Under the pieces are notes generated by a model. That model was not told the DNA's origin, searched no databases, and worked only from the letters and a program-made list of their open reading frames with translations. A stretch of DNA of 64,000 nucleotides, from NCBI RefSeq assembly GCF_014257025.1, contig NZ_JACMSF010000003.1, forward strand, positions 62,001-126,000, read 5' to 3'. The stretch's first letter is position 1; every line of letters begins with the position of its first letter. Shown piece by piece: positions 33,908 to 45,895 of this stretch. A program made the translations under genes and the position numbers. The DNA comes from Streptomyces cupreus (GTDB taxonomy: Bacteria; Actinomycetota; Actinomycetes; Streptomycetales; Streptomycetaceae).

Positions 33908-33942
33908 ACTAACGACGATGTTACTAACATTGACATTAGTAA
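33908..33942 (-). promoter_or_regulatory. AT-rich inverted repeat upstream of the DUF234 ATPase
   Basis: TTACTAA (33921-33927) and TTAGTAA (33936-33942) form a 7-bp inverted repeat with 8 bp between them, and a further ACTAAC copy lies at 33908-33913. This block stands out sharply from the GC-rich surroundings and begins 24 bp upstream of the ATPase start. It looks like a repressor site overlapping a promoter. Confidence 0.5.
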
Positions 33943-34114
33943 GCCGGTCGTGCCAAGCAGGGGGCCAGGTCGGCATCACCGTGCCCGCCAGGAGGAAGCC
34001 AGGGGTTTCCCAGCACCATCCCGGCACGGGAAAAACCCAGGGGTCCGACGCCGAGCAGTCGAACCCCTTCTGATCTGCATGTTTGCCAGATCAGCGATGT
34101 GGTGACATCACCCG

Positions 34115-35203
<1,089 letters not shown>

Positions 35204-35371
35204 GTTGCGACTTCCCGTACGTGAGAGGAGGACTGGAGGCTGGTGGGGCCGATCCACCAGTCTACGGCGTGACCCGCCCGGCACCGGCTGCGTATCGAAC
35301 GCTTGGCCAAGGTCCGCCCCTCGGCGTGTCTGAGGGGCGATTGGACACATAAGCAGACCTAAGTTGGTCCA
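35204..35371. other. Divergent intergenic region with hairpin
   Basis: This 168-bp gap separates ychF from the DUF6542 gene. CGCCCCTC (about 35314-35321) pairs with GAGGGGCG (35331-35338), giving an 8-bp hairpin. AT-richer sequence (CACATAAGCAGACCTAAGTT) after it is the likely promoter area for the DUF6542 gene. Confidence 0.4.
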
Positions 35372-35950
35372 GTGGAGCAACACAGGACGCGCCCAGCACA
35401 GTTCGGGCAGCAGAACGGCACGCGACATGGCACCCCGCCCCTGCCCCCGCAGGCCAGGGGCAGCGGCCGCGGTGCCCAGGCGCGGACCGGCGGCCCCCGC
35501 CGTCCCCCCGCCGCCGTACGGCGCCCGCCGCCCCCGGTGGTGCAGACGGTCCGCCGGATGCCGAACCCCCGGCTCACCGGCCTTGGCGTCGGCCTGTTCT
35601 GCATGGCGCTGATGATCACGCTCGGCGGCCTGGACGCCCTGTTGTTCGGGTCGTCGCTCACGGTCTACGGCGTGCTGTTCCTGCCGGTGTGCGTACTGAC
35701 CGCGGCCTGGGTGCGCAGGGCGGACCTGGTGACCGCGGTCATCGTCGTACCGATCGCCTTCGCCCTGGGTCTGGTACCGGTCGCCGACGCCGGTGACGGG
35801 ATCGGGGACCGGCTGATGGGCCTCTTCACGGCGCTGGCCACGCAGGCCGGATGGCTGTACGGCGGGACTCTCGTCACCGGCGTGATCGTGACCGTACGCA
35901 AGGTGCGCCAGATGCGCCGCAAGGTGGCCCGCGGCCGACCGCCGGTGTGA
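35372..35950 (+). CDS. DUF6542 membrane protein
   Basis: This 192-residue protein has a Pro/Arg-rich cytoplasmic N-terminus (1-65) and four hydrophobic segments (about 70-88, 93-110, 118-136, 155-175), ending in a basic tail (RKVRQMRRKVARGR). It resembles the actinobacterial DUF6542 family, whose function is unknown. The GTG at 35372 has only weak upstream complementarity. It ends one base before the convergent ppgK stop. Confidence 0.75.
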   Translation: MEQHRTRPAQFGQQNGTRHGTPPLPPQARGSGRGAQARTGGPRRPPAAVRRPPPPVVQTVRRMPNPRLTGLGVGLFCMALMITLGGLDALLFGSSLTVYGVLFLPVCVLTAAWVRRADLVTAVIVVPIAFALGLVPVADAGDGIGDRLMGLFTALATQAGWLYGGTLVTGVIVTVRKVRQMRRKVARGRPPV

Positions 35951-35951
35951 C

Positions 35952-36695
<744 letters not shown>

Positions 36696-36724
36696 GGCTC
36701 TACGTTACGACGGACGACTGACAG

Positions 36725-37726
36725 TCACTCCTGGGCGGTGCCGGTGCGCTCCGCGATCAGCGCCGCGGCTTCCTCGCGCAGATCCCGGCGCAGTTCCTTC
36801 GGCAGCGAGAAGGTGATCGACTCCTCGGCCGCCTTCACCAGCTCGACATCGCCGTAGCCGCGCTGGGCGAGCCACTCCAGGACCTCCTCGACGAGGACCT
36901 CGGGGACGGAGGCGCCGGAGGTGACGCCGACCGTGGTGACGCCCTCCAGCCAGGCCTCGTCGATCTCGCTCGCGAAGTCCACCAGGTAGGCCTCGCGGGA
37001 GCCCGCGAGCTTGGCGACCTCGACCAGCCGCTTGGAGTTGGAGGAGTTGCGCGAGCCGACCACGATGACCAGCTCGGCCTCGGCGCCCATCTGCTTCACG
37101 GCGAGCTGGCGGTTCTGCGTGGCGTAGCAGATGTCGTCGCTCGGCGGGGAGATGAGCTGCGGGAACTTCTCCTGGAGGGCGTCGACGGTCTCCATGGTCT
37201 CGTCGACGGACAGCGTGGTCTGCGAGAGCCAGACGACCTTGGAGGGGTCGCGGACCTCGACCTTGGCGACGTCCTCGGGGCCGTCGACGAGCTGGATGTG
37301 GTCGGGGGCCTCGCCGGAGGTGCCGATGACCTCCTCGTGGCCCTCGTGGCCGATCAGGAGGATGTCGTAGTCGTCGTTCGCGAAGCGGACGGCTTCCTTG
37401 TGGACCTTGGTGACGAGCGGGCAGGTGGCGTCGATGGTGGCGAGCTTCCCGCGCGCGGCCTCTTCGTGGACGACGGGGGCGACGCCGTGCGCCGAGAACA
37501 TCACGATGTTCCCGGGCGGCACCTCCTCGGTCCGCTCGACGAAGACGGCGCCCTTCTTCTCCAGGGTCTGCACGACGTACTTGTTGTGCACGATCTCGTG
37601 CCGGACGTAGACCGGGGCCCCATACTGCTCCAGGGCTTTCTCGACGGCGATCACGGCGCGGTCCACACCCGCGCAGTAGCCACGGGGGGCGGCGAGCAGG
37701 ACACGGCGGCCAGGCGAAGCAGTCAT
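36725..37726 (-). CDS. ispH: 4-hydroxy-3-methylbut-2-enyl diphosphate reductase
   Basis: This 333-residue iron-sulfur enzyme makes IPP and DMAPP in the last MEP-pathway step. The three cluster cysteines are in [18 protein letters not shown] and [11 protein letters not shown], and the catalytic glutamate region (SGEAP/HEGHEE) is present. I chose the second of two close in-frame ATGs (37726 rather than 37735) because the conserved protein starts near [13 protein letters not shown] and neither has a strong ribosome-binding site. Confidence 0.96.
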   Translation of the reverse strand: MTASPGRRVLLAAPRGYCAGVDRAVIAVEKALEQYGAPVYVRHEIVHNKYVVQTLEKKGAVFVERTEEVPPGNIVMFSAHGVAPVVHEEAARGKLATIDATCPLVTKVHKEAVRFANDDYDILLIGHEGHEEVIGTSGEAPDHIQLVDGPEDVAKVEVRDPSKVVWLSQTTLSVDETMETVDALQEKFPQLISPPSDDICYATQNRQLAVKQMGAEAELVIVVGSRNSSNSKRLVEVAKLAGSREAYLVDFASEIDEAWLEGVTTVGVTSGASVPEVLVEEVLEWLAQRGYGDVELVKAAEESITFSLPKELRRDLREEAAALIAERTGTAQE

Positions 37727-38059
37727 GCGTCCCATCGTAAGGCCGCGCTCGGCGGGTCGAAGATCGCGTCGTGGATGACGGTTCTCGACACTTGCGGCAT
37801 GTCCGACATTGGTACGGCGTCCGCTACGACCGACGCGGACCACCACCGTCTGCGGCGCAGCCGGCCCCGCTCGGCGCCGTCCTCGGCATGTGCCGGTGCC
37901 GGCGGCCGGCGCGGCGATCATGATCGCCTGCGGCGGGGGGCCGTCCAGAGCAGGAGCGCCGCTCCCTCGACGACGCCAGGACCTGCCCGTCGCGGTGCAC
38001 TTCGCCGCCGTCCTCGCGGGGACGGTTCGATGTCGGTGCCTGCGGTTACGCTCACCGGC
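37727..38059. other. Gene-free stretch between ispH and xseA
   Basis: These 333 bp separate the divergent genes ispH and xseA. All six frames give arginine- and alanine-rich sequence without the third-position GC pattern of real genes here. Short GC palindromes (GCCGGTGCCGGCGGCCGGC near 37894) are visible. The last 15 bp contain the probable xseA promoter. Confidence 0.45.
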
Positions 38060-38060
38060 A
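38047..38060 (+). promoter_or_regulatory. Candidate -10 box for a leaderless xseA transcript
   Basis: TACGCT (38047-38052) lies seven bases before the ATG at 38060, the spacing that places transcription start on the A of the start codon. There is no Shine-Dalgarno before that ATG. A -35 candidate GGTTCG lies 17 bp upstream. Confidence 0.4.
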
Positions 38061-39268
38061 TGGCTGCAAACACGTCCGCGGAATCCCCGCTGCCCGTCGG
38101 TGAGGTGTCGCGGCTCATCGGGGGGTGGATCGACCGGCTCGGGGCGGTGTGGGTCGAGGGACAGATCACCCAGCTCTCCCGGCGGCCGGGCGCCGGGGTG
38201 GTGTTCCTGACGCTGCGTGATCCGTCGTACGACATCTCCGTGAGCGTCACCTGTTATCGGCAGGTCTTCGACGCCGTGGCGGACGTGGTGAGCGAGGGCG
38301 CGCGGGTCGTCGTACTGGCGAAGCCCGAGTGGTACGCCCCGCGCGGGCAGTTGTCGCTGCGGGCCGCCGAGATAAGGCCGGTCGGGGTCGGCGAGTTGCT
38401 CGCGCGTCTTGAGCAGTTGAAGAAGGCGCTGGCGGGCGAGGGGCTTTTCGCGCCGGAGCGCAAGAAGCCGCTGCCGTTCCTGCCGCAGCTCATCGGGCTG
38501 GTGTGCGGCCGGGCCTCCGCCGCCGAGCGGGACGTCCTGGAGAACGCCCGGCACCGGTGGCCCGCCGTCCGCTTCGAGGTGCGCAATGTCGCCGTGCAGG
38601 GTGTGCACGCGGTCCCGCAGGTCGTGCAGGCGGTGAAGGAGCTCGACGAGATCGACGACGTCGACGTGATCATCGTGGCGCGGGGTGGCGGCAGCGTGGA
38701 GGATCTGCTGCCGTTCTCCGACGAGCAGTTGGTGCGGACGGTCGCCGCGTGCCGTACGCCGGTCGTGTCCGCGATCGGGCACGAACCCGACAACCCCCTC
38801 CTGGACCACGTCGCCGACCTGCGCGCCTCCACGCCGACCGACGCCGCCAAGAAGGTCGTACCGGACGTGGGCGAGGAGTACGAGCGGGTGCGGATGCTCC
38901 AGGGTCGTGCCCGGCGGTGTGTCGAGGCCTTCGTCGACCGGGAGGAGCGCGGGCTGGCCCAGGCGCTCGCCCGGCCGTCGATACAGGATCCGCACCGGAT
39001 GATCGACGAGCGCGCCGACCATGTCGCCTCGCTGCTGGACCGGGGCCGGCGCACCCTCCGCCACCTCCTCGACCGCGCCGACTCGGAGCTCACGCACACG
39101 CACGCGCGCGTGGTGGCCCTCTCCCCGGCGGCAACCCTGAAGCGGGGCTACGCCGTGCTCCAGAAGGCCGACGGGCATGTCGTCCGGGACCCGGGGGAGG
39201 TCGGCGGCGACGAGGTGCTGCGGGCGCGGGTCTCCGAGGGTGAGTTCACTGTCAGAGTCGATGCTTAG
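38060..39268 (+). CDS. xseA: Exodeoxyribonuclease VII large subunit
   Basis: The 402-residue protein has an N-terminal OB fold (about 10-110; [23 protein letters not shown]) and the catalytic XseA domain with [21 protein letters not shown] and [27 protein letters not shown]. With XseB it degrades single-stranded DNA to acid-soluble oligonucleotides. An upstream in-frame ATG at 38030 would add ten residues; I prefer 38060, which fits a leaderless start. xseB follows after 9 bp. Confidence 0.95.
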   Translation: MAANTSAESPLPVGEVSRLIGGWIDRLGAVWVEGQITQLSRRPGAGVVFLTLRDPSYDISVSVTCYRQVFDAVADVVSEGARVVVLAKPEWYAPRGQLSLRAAEIRPVGVGELLARLEQLKKALAGEGLFAPERKKPLPFLPQLIGLVCGRASAAERDVLENARHRWPAVRFEVRNVAVQGVHAVPQVVQAVKELDEIDDVDVIIVARGGGSVEDLLPFSDEQLVRTVAACRTPVVSAIGHEPDNPLLDHVADLRASTPTDAAKKVVPDVGEEYERVRMLQGRARRCVEAFVDREERGLAQALARPSIQDPHRMIDERADHVASLLDRGRRTLRHLLDRADSELTHTHARVVALSPAATLKRGYAVLQKADGHVVRDPGEVGGDEVLRARVSEGEFTVRVDA

Positions 39269-39277
39269 GGTGAGTGC

Positions 39278-39511
39278 ATGACCAGCAAGGTGGATGAGGC
39301 GCTCGGGTACGAGCAGGCGCGGGACGAGCTGATCGAGGTCGTACGGCGGCTGGAGGCGGGCGGTACGACGCTGGAGGAGTCCCTGGCGCTGTGGGAGCGC
39401 GGGGAGGAGCTAGCCAAGGTGTGCCGACGCTGGCTGGACGGCGCACGGGCCCGGCTGGACGCGGCGCTGGCCGAGGAGGCGGCGGAGGAAGAGGCCGAGG
39501 GCGAGAAGTAG
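39278..39511 (+). CDS. xseB: Exodeoxyribonuclease VII small subunit
   Basis: This 77-residue acidic helical protein has the family signature [36 protein letters not shown]. It binds the large subunit and forms the second component of exonuclease VII. The 9-bp gap from xseA and the same strand show an operon. The tail ([12 protein letters not shown]) is highly acidic. Confidence 0.95.
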   Translation: MTSKVDEALGYEQARDELIEVVRRLEAGGTTLEESLALWERGEELAKVCRRWLDGARARLDAALAEEAAEEEAEGEK

Positions 39512-39563
39512 CCCGGCCTCCGGCGGTGATCCTGTGAAGCGGATCACGCCACCCCAGTTTTGA

Positions 39564-39592
39564 TTGAACATTGAACTTCACACTCATATAGT
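39564..39592 (+). promoter_or_regulatory. Promoter of the nitroreductase gene, with TTGAAC direct repeat
   Basis: TTGAAC (39564-39569), a 17-bp spacer and TATAGT (39587-39592) form a near-consensus vegetative promoter, rare in such clear form in this genome. TTGAAC is repeated immediately (39571-39576), giving TTGAACATTGAAC, a possible regulator half-site pair between the boxes. The start codon lies 58 bp after the -10 box. Confidence 0.65.
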
Positions 39593-39650
39593 TGACGTGT
39601 CAGCTGATCCGGCGCCCGGATCCGACGTACACCCCCGAGAAGGTTCACGC

Positions 39651-40241
39651 ATGTCTCTCGCTCTTGACCCCGCCGCCCAGGACCTGCTGTTCCGCGAGGC
39701 CCGCACCGCGAACACCTTCACCGACGAGCCGGTGACCGACGAACAGGTCCAGGCGATCTACGACCTGGTCAAGTACGGCCCGACCGCCTTCAACCAGTCG
39801 CCGCTGCGCGTCACCCTGGTCCGCTCCGCCGAGGCCCGGGAGCGTCTGGTGCAGCACATGGCCGAGGGCAACCAGGCCAAGACCGCCACCGCCCCGCTGG
39901 TCGCGATCCTCTCCGCGGACAACGAGTTCCACGAGGAGCTGCCGCAGCTCTTCCCGCACTTCCCGCAGGCCAAGGACGTCTTCTTCGCCGAGCGCCCGGC
40001 CCGCGAGGGCGCCGCCGCGCTGAATGCCTCCCTCCAGGCCGCGTACTTCATCATCGGCGTCCGCGCCGCCGGCCTCGCCGCAGGCCCGATGACCGGCGTG
40101 GACTTCGAGGGCGTCCGCAAGGAGTTCCTGGACGACGACCACACCCCGCTGATGGTGGTCAACATCGGCAAGCCGGGTCCGGACGCCTGGTTCCCGCGCT
40201 CCCCGCGCCTGTCGTACGACGAGGTCATCACGACCGTCTGA
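39651..40241 (+). CDS. Nitroreductase-family flavoprotein, RutE/HadB-like
   Basis: The 196-residue protein belongs to the malonic semialdehyde reductase/nitroreductase group (RutE-like): ARTANTFTDEPVTDEQV at the start with the FMN-binding serine-arginine type region, KYGPTAFNQSPLRVTLV, and AAGLAAGPMTGVDFEGV. It reduces a substrate with NAD(P)H through FMN; the natural substrate cannot be read from sequence. It is a single gene with its own strong promoter and a long terminator. The stop codon sits in a 20-bp tandem duplication. Confidence 0.9.
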   Translation: MSLALDPAAQDLLFREARTANTFTDEPVTDEQVQAIYDLVKYGPTAFNQSPLRVTLVRSAEARERLVQHMAEGNQAKTATAPLVAILSADNEFHEELPQLFPHFPQAKDVFFAERPAREGAAALNASLQAAYFIIGVRAAGLAAGPMTGVDFEGVRKEFLDDDHTPLMVVNIGKPGPDAWFPRSPRLSYDEVITTV

Positions 40242-40271
40242 GCCTCAGGACAACCGTCTGAGCCTCAAGAC

Positions 40272-40312
40272 ATGAGGAAGGCCCCCGGCATCGAGCCGGG
40301 GGCCTTCCTCAT
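40272..40312. terminator. Strong bidirectional terminator hairpin
   Basis: ATGAGGAAGGCCCCCGGC (40272-40289) is perfectly complementary to 40295-40312, an 18-bp stem with a 5-base loop. It lies between convergent genes and should end both transcripts. Confidence 0.85.
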
Positions 40313-40328
40313 GCGTGCGCCGCCGGAC

Positions 40329-40850
40329 CTACTTCGTCTTCAGCGCGCCCGCCATCTCCGCCAGCTGCTCGAACGAGCCCGTGCCCGCCACGACCGTCGT
40401 CGAGCCGTCCGCCTTCAGCACGAGCGCGTCGTAACGGCCGCCGGTGTAGCGGGTCCACGTCCTGCCGTCGATCTCCTGGGTGGCCTTCGTCGCGTGGGCA
40501 CCCCGGGTGGCCTCGTCGATGAACGCCTTCGGCTTCTGAGCCGACTGCTCGATCTGGACGTACTCACCGTCGGGCGCGTGGTAGCCGAGGTGCCAGGCGT
40601 CGCCCTGGTCGCCCTGGAACCGCACCGAGGTCGCCTTCCACTCCTTGGCCAGGCCCTCGGGGGCGGCCACGGGGTACGACGCCGCGCGGCGGGCGGTGAG
40701 CAGCTCGACGCGGTAGTCGACGCGCGGGAGGTCCGGAGCGGACTCATCGTGCGGGATGAAGAGGTATACGACCCCTGCCGCGAGAATGGTCACCCCGAGC
40801 GAGAGGACCATGTTGCGGACCGACTTCTGCTTAGCGTTCGTACCTGCCAC
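40329..40850 (-). CDS. DUF4245 membrane-anchored protein
   Basis: This 173-residue protein has one N-terminal transmembrane helix (about 12-30) and an exported domain with the DUF4245 pattern (DYRVELLTARRAASYPVAAPEGLAKEWKATSVR, then RTWTRYTGGRYDALVL). The function is unknown. In Streptomyces it usually lies opposite glpX, as here. The GTG start overlaps no other gene and faces the glpX promoter region (128 bp). Confidence 0.88.
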   Translation of the reverse strand: MAGTNAKQKSVRNMVLSLGVTILAAGVVYLFIPHDESAPDLPRVDYRVELLTARRAASYPVAAPEGLAKEWKATSVRFQGDQGDAWHLGYHAPDGEYVQIEQSAQKPKAFIDEATRGAHATKATQEIDGRTWTRYTGGRYDALVLKADGSTTVVAGTGSFEQLAEMAGALKTK

Positions 40851-40978
40851 GTCCCCTATCGTCGCAGGTGCCCCGGTCCGCTCATCCGTGGGGCCCCCTG
40901 CTCATTTTGTCGGCCTGAGGATAGAGTCATGGCCATTACCCTCATCCGGCCGTCGTCGTATCAGAAAGGTGCGCTCCG

Positions 40979-42013
40979 ATGACCGAACATCATCACCTGC
41001 CCTCCGAGCTCGATGTCCCCTCCGAGGCCCCCGACCGCAACCTCGCCCTGGAGCTCGTCCGGGTGACCGAAGCAGCCGCGATGGCCGCGGGCCGCTGGGT
41101 CGGGCGCGGCGACAAGAACGGCGCCGACGGTGCCGCGGTGCGCGCCATGCGGACCCTCGTCTCCACCGTGTCGATGAACGGCGTTGTCGTCATCGGCGAG
41201 GGCGAGAAGGACGAGGCGCCGATGCTCTTCAACGGGGAGCGCGTCGGTGACGGCACCGGACCCGAGGTGGACATCGCCGTCGACCCGATCGACGGCACCA
41301 CGCTGACCGCCAAGGGCATGCCGAACGCGATCGCCGTCCTCGCGGCCACCGAGCGCGGGGCGATGTTCGACCCGTCCGCCGTGTTCTACATGGACAAGCT
41401 GGTCACCGGGCCCGAGGCCGCCGACTTCGTCGACATCAACGCGCCGGTGTCGGTGAACATCCGCCGGGTCGCCAAGGCGAAGCGGTCCACGCCGGAGGAC
41501 GTCACCGTCGTCATCCTCGACCGGCCCCGGCACGAGGGGATCATCAAGGAGATCCGGGACGCCGGAGCGCGCATCAAGCTGATCTCCGACGGTGACGTCG
41601 CGGGTTCGATCTACGCGCTGCGCGAGGGCACCGGCGTCGACATGCTCCTCGGTATCGGCGGTACGCCGGAGGGCATCATCTCCGCCTGTGCCGTGAAGTG
41701 TCTCGGCGGCACGATCCAGGGCAAGCTGTGGCCGAAGGACGACGAGGAGCGGCAGCGGGCGATCGACGCCGGGCACGACCTCGACCGGGTGCTGACGACC
41801 GAGGACCTGGTCCGCGGGGAGAACGTGTTCTTCGTCGCGACCGGGATCACCGACGGTGAGCTGCTGCGGGGTGTGCGGTACCGGTCGGACTCCGCCGTCA
41901 CCGAGTCGATCGTGATGCGGTCCAAGTCCGGGACCGTTCGGCGGATCGACTCCGAGCACCGGCTGAGCAAGCTGCGGGCCTACAGCGCGATCGACTTCGA
42001 CCGGGCCAAGTAG
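40979..42013 (+). CDS. glpX: Class II fructose-1,6-bisphosphatase
   Basis: The 344-residue enzyme converts fructose 1,6-bisphosphate to fructose 6-phosphate for gluconeogenesis. The metal and substrate motifs are [24 protein letters not shown] and the [16 protein letters not shown] loop. It matches the family length. AAAGGT lies eight to ten bases before the ATG. A strong terminator follows. Confidence 0.96.
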   Translation: MTEHHHLPSELDVPSEAPDRNLALELVRVTEAAAMAAGRWVGRGDKNGADGAAVRAMRTLVSTVSMNGVVVIGEGEKDEAPMLFNGERVGDGTGPEVDIAVDPIDGTTLTAKGMPNAIAVLAATERGAMFDPSAVFYMDKLVTGPEAADFVDINAPVSVNIRRVAKAKRSTPEDVTVVILDRPRHEGIIKEIRDAGARIKLISDGDVAGSIYALREGTGVDMLLGIGGTPEGIISACAVKCLGGTIQGKLWPKDDEERQRAIDAGHDLDRVLTTEDLVRGENVFFVATGITDGELLRGVRYRSDSAVTESIVMRSKSGTVRRIDSEHRLSKLRAYSAIDFDRAK

Positions 42014-42047
42014 CCACCTGTCCGGCCGATCGGCCGCCAAAGGAGTG

Positions 42048-42079
42048 GGGCGCCCCCGGTGCGGAGGGGGCGCCCTTTT
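42048..42079 (+). terminator. Rho-independent-like terminator after glpX
   Basis: GGGCGCCCCC (42048-42057) pairs with GGGGGCGCCC (42066-42075) around an 8-base loop and is followed by TTTT. It lies between convergent glpX and the Wbl gene. Confidence 0.8.
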
Positions 42080-42095
42080 CCTTGCCTTCTTCTGC

Positions 42096-42473
42096 TCAAC
42101 CCGCCTGCGCTATGCGCCCCGCCGCCCTCGCCGCCTTCTTCAGCTCCAGGTCCCGGCGCCTGCGGCGGGCCAGGACCACTCGGCGTTCCGCCGCGGTGAG
42201 GCCGCCCCAGACTCCGTAGGGCTCGGGCTGGAGGAGGGCGTGCTCGCGGCATTCGACCATGACCGGGCAGCGTGCGCAGACCCGCTTGGCCGCCTCCTCG
42301 CGGGAGAGCCGGGCCGCGGTGGGCTCCTTGGAAGGGGCGAAGAACAGGCCGGCCTCGTCGCGCCGGCACACCGCCTCGGTGTGCCAAGGCGCGTCTTGGT
42401 CCCTGTCTCGCACTGGCACCCGCTGGGCCGGAACGGCAGCTACCTGCAGGGACGAATGCGGCGGTTGCAGCAC
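42096..42473 (-). CDS. wblI: WhiB-like iron-sulfur regulatory protein
   Basis: The 125-residue protein has the four Wbl cysteines C36, C66, C69 and C75 (C-x29-C-x2-C-x5-C), the GVWGG turn at 87-91 and a basic C-terminal DNA-contact region (RRVVLARRRRRDLELKK). Wbl proteins bind a [4Fe-4S] cluster and act with sigma factors in development or stress control. The symbol wblI rests on position next to glpX, as I remember it for SCO5046, not on a search. The N-terminal 30 residues are extra relative to the core domain, and an internal start is possible. Confidence 0.85.
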   Translation of the reverse strand: MLQPPHSSLQVAAVPAQRVPVRDRDQDAPWHTEAVCRRDEAGLFFAPSKEPTAARLSREEAAKRVCARCPVMVECREHALLQPEPYGVWGGLTAAERRVVLARRRRRDLELKKAARAAGRIAQAG

Positions 42474-42636
42474 GGTCTACTCCTGACGACGGCTTCGCGA
42501 GCGAGAGACGATGCAGCAAGGTCTACCCGTTGTACGCGAGCCTATGCAGTCAGTTCCGAACCGCTGGATTCCGGGGGCTCCTGCGCGCCCGGATGAGCGG
42601 ACTGGTTGGTTTCGGTTCCGCTTCGATTCGCAACCG

Positions 42637-43317
42637 TCAATGATCCAGATGCTTGCGCAAACTCTTCTCGACCTTGGCGTGGACCCGGTCGAGGATGTCG
42701 GCCACGAACTTGCCGCGCCGGGGCCCGGCCTCGACGCTGCCCAGTACGGCCCACCCGTCCACGTAGACCACGGGCGCCGCCGCGTCCTCCGCGTCCAGCG
42801 TGTCCACCTCGAAGCTGCCGAGGACGCCGCCGCCGGTGCCGCGCAGCGACACGTTCTCCGGGACTCGGACCTCGACGCTGCCGAAGACCGAGATCGCCTT
42901 GATGACGACCTGCTGGTACTCGAAGAGCGCCTCGCTGAGGTCTATCTCCACACTGCCGAAGATCGCGTACGCATGGATCCGGCGCCCGGCACGCCAACGG
43001 CCCTTGCGGACGGCGCTGCTGAAGATCGCGACAGCGGTGTCGTCCGGGTCCGGCGGGAGGTGGGTCGGGCGGCTCGGAATGGTGGCGTACGACGCCGTCG
43101 CCCGGGGACCATGGGCCGCCGGCAGGTCCCTGATGAAGGCCTCCAGCTCGCCCACCGTCTTGGCGTTCAGCACCCCCTCCACCCGCTCGCTGTGCTCGTC
43201 GGCGGTGAGGCGGCCCTCGGCAAGTGCCTCGCGGAGGATGTCCGCGATCCGGTCGCGGTCGGCGTCGGAGGCACGGAGCTCGGTGGCGGCAGCGGGCGCG
43301 GTCTGCTTCTGAAGGTC
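42637..43317 (-). CDS. DUF1707 protein with LiaF-like C-terminal region
   Basis: The 226-residue protein starts with a DUF1707 domain (about 10-65; ELRASDADRDRIADILREALAEGRLTADEHSERV) that is frequent in actinobacteria. It continues with a beta-rich region of repeated AIFGSVEIDL, SVFGSVEVRV, VLGSFEV and AVLGSVEAG units, like the cell-wall-active antibiotic response (LiaF) fold. No transmembrane helix is present. Function unknown, possibly envelope stress related. I chose the GTG at 43317, which lies six bases after a TACGCT box and could be leaderless; GTG 43341 would add eight residues. Confidence 0.8.
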   Translation of the reverse strand, partial: DLQKQTAPAAATELRASDADRDRIADILREALAEGRLTADEHSERVEGVLNAKTVGELEAFIRDLPAAHGPRATASYATIPSRPTHLPPDPDDTAVAIFSSAVRKGRWRAGRRIHAYAIFGSVEIDLSEALFEYQQVVIKAISVFGSVEVRVPENVSLRGTGGGVLGSFEVDTLDAEDAAAPVVYVDGWAVLGSVEAGPRRGKFVADILDRVHAKVEKSLRKHLDH

Positions 43318-43477
43318 CACGGCAGCAGCGTACCCAAACACGATAGATCGCGATAGCCCCCGCCCGGGTCGAACTGAGCCTTACCTCACAAGCTCGCCTC
43401 CGGCGGCAGGTTCTACGCTGGTGGACGCTGCCCAATGGAGGTCAGCCGCCGCATCTGTCGAGTGAGGAATGGGCGAC

Positions 43478-45145
<1,668 letters not shown>

Positions 45146-45195
45146 TTCCTCGGGTGCGGCGGGGACACTTCTCGCCCCCGCCGCCCCTACCGTCC

Positions 45196-45262
45196 CCTCC
45201 CCAGGGGCTCCGCCCCGGACGCCATCGGCCCGAAGGGCCTCGTCCTCGAACTCCCCCAGAGG
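45196..45262. repeat. Dispersed Streptomyces-type repeat (GGGGCTCCGCCCC family)
   Basis: CCCAGGGGCTCCGCCCCGGA, followed after a short interval by AGGGCCTCGTCCTCGAACTC and CCCCAGAGGGG, matches a dispersed intergenic element I recognise from Streptomyces. Short GC hairpins within it (GGGGCTCCGCCCC) could also terminate the two convergent transcripts it separates. Confidence 0.55.
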
Positions 45263-45267
45263 GGCGG

Positions 45268-45747
45268 TCAGTCACCCAGGTCGAAGTCCAGCTTCTCGTA
45301 GGCCCCGTCCTCCGTGATGTGGATCTGGCCGCTCGCACCGCGGTAGTCGCCGGTTCCGCCGGTGACCGACGCGTCGAAGGCGGGCAGCTCCGCCGACTCC
45401 TCCAGCGGGACGGTCATGAGCACCTGGGCGGTGATCTGGCCGCCGGTCAGTACGAAGGTGCCGACGCACTGGATGTCCAAGGGGTTGCCGGTGCGTACGA
45501 CCGTGCAGGCCCCGCCGTCCCGGCCGACCTTGTCGCCGCCCTTCTCCTCGAAGAGGTCGTCGGCGAAGGAGAAGGTGTCGCCGACCTCGGGGGCCTGCTG
45601 CTGGTCCTCCTCCTCGTCGCCCGCGACCTCCCGGGCGTAGAGGGTGAAGTCGTCCTCCTGGGCCGACGCCGGGGCCGCGGTGACGAGGGCGGTCGCCGCC
45701 GCCAGGCCCGCGCCGAGCGCGCCGAGCGTCCTGATGCTGCGGAGCAT
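45268..45747 (-). CDS. Secreted allene-oxide-cyclase-like barrel protein
   Basis: The 159-residue protein has a signal peptide (1-31, ending TAAPASAQ) and a beta-barrel-like domain with GDTFSFADDLFE, CTVVRTGN and VTGGTGDYRGASGQIHI, the pattern of AOC/dirigent-barrel proteins that Streptomyces secrete in several copies. Enzymatic activity has not been shown for most of these, and I do not infer one. Two cysteines (CTVV and QCVG) may pair outside the cell. The ATG at 45747 has AGGAGGCAGGAC in front, so the upstream in-frame ATG is rejected. Confidence 0.8.
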   Translation of the reverse strand: MLRSIRTLGALGAGLAAATALVTAAPASAQEDDFTLYAREVAGDEEEDQQQAPEVGDTFSFADDLFEEKGGDKVGRDGGACTVVRTGNPLDIQCVGTFVLTGGQITAQVLMTVPLEESAELPAFDASVTGGTGDYRGASGQIHITEDGAYEKLDFDLGD

Positions 45748-45895
45748 GTCCTGCCTCCTGTGGGGTGACGAGCCCCCCTGCACTCCCCCCTCATTGTCCG
45801 GCGGCCCCCCTCCCGCTCGCGCGCCGTGAAGATCCGCCCCGACGGGGGAACAGGTGACCTGTCCCGGATGCTGTGACTGGTGGAGGTGATCGGCA

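Noticed and set aside
37727..38059. A small gene between ispH and xseA
   Set aside because: No frame shows coding bias or a ribosome-binding site; all translations are Arg/Ala-rich.
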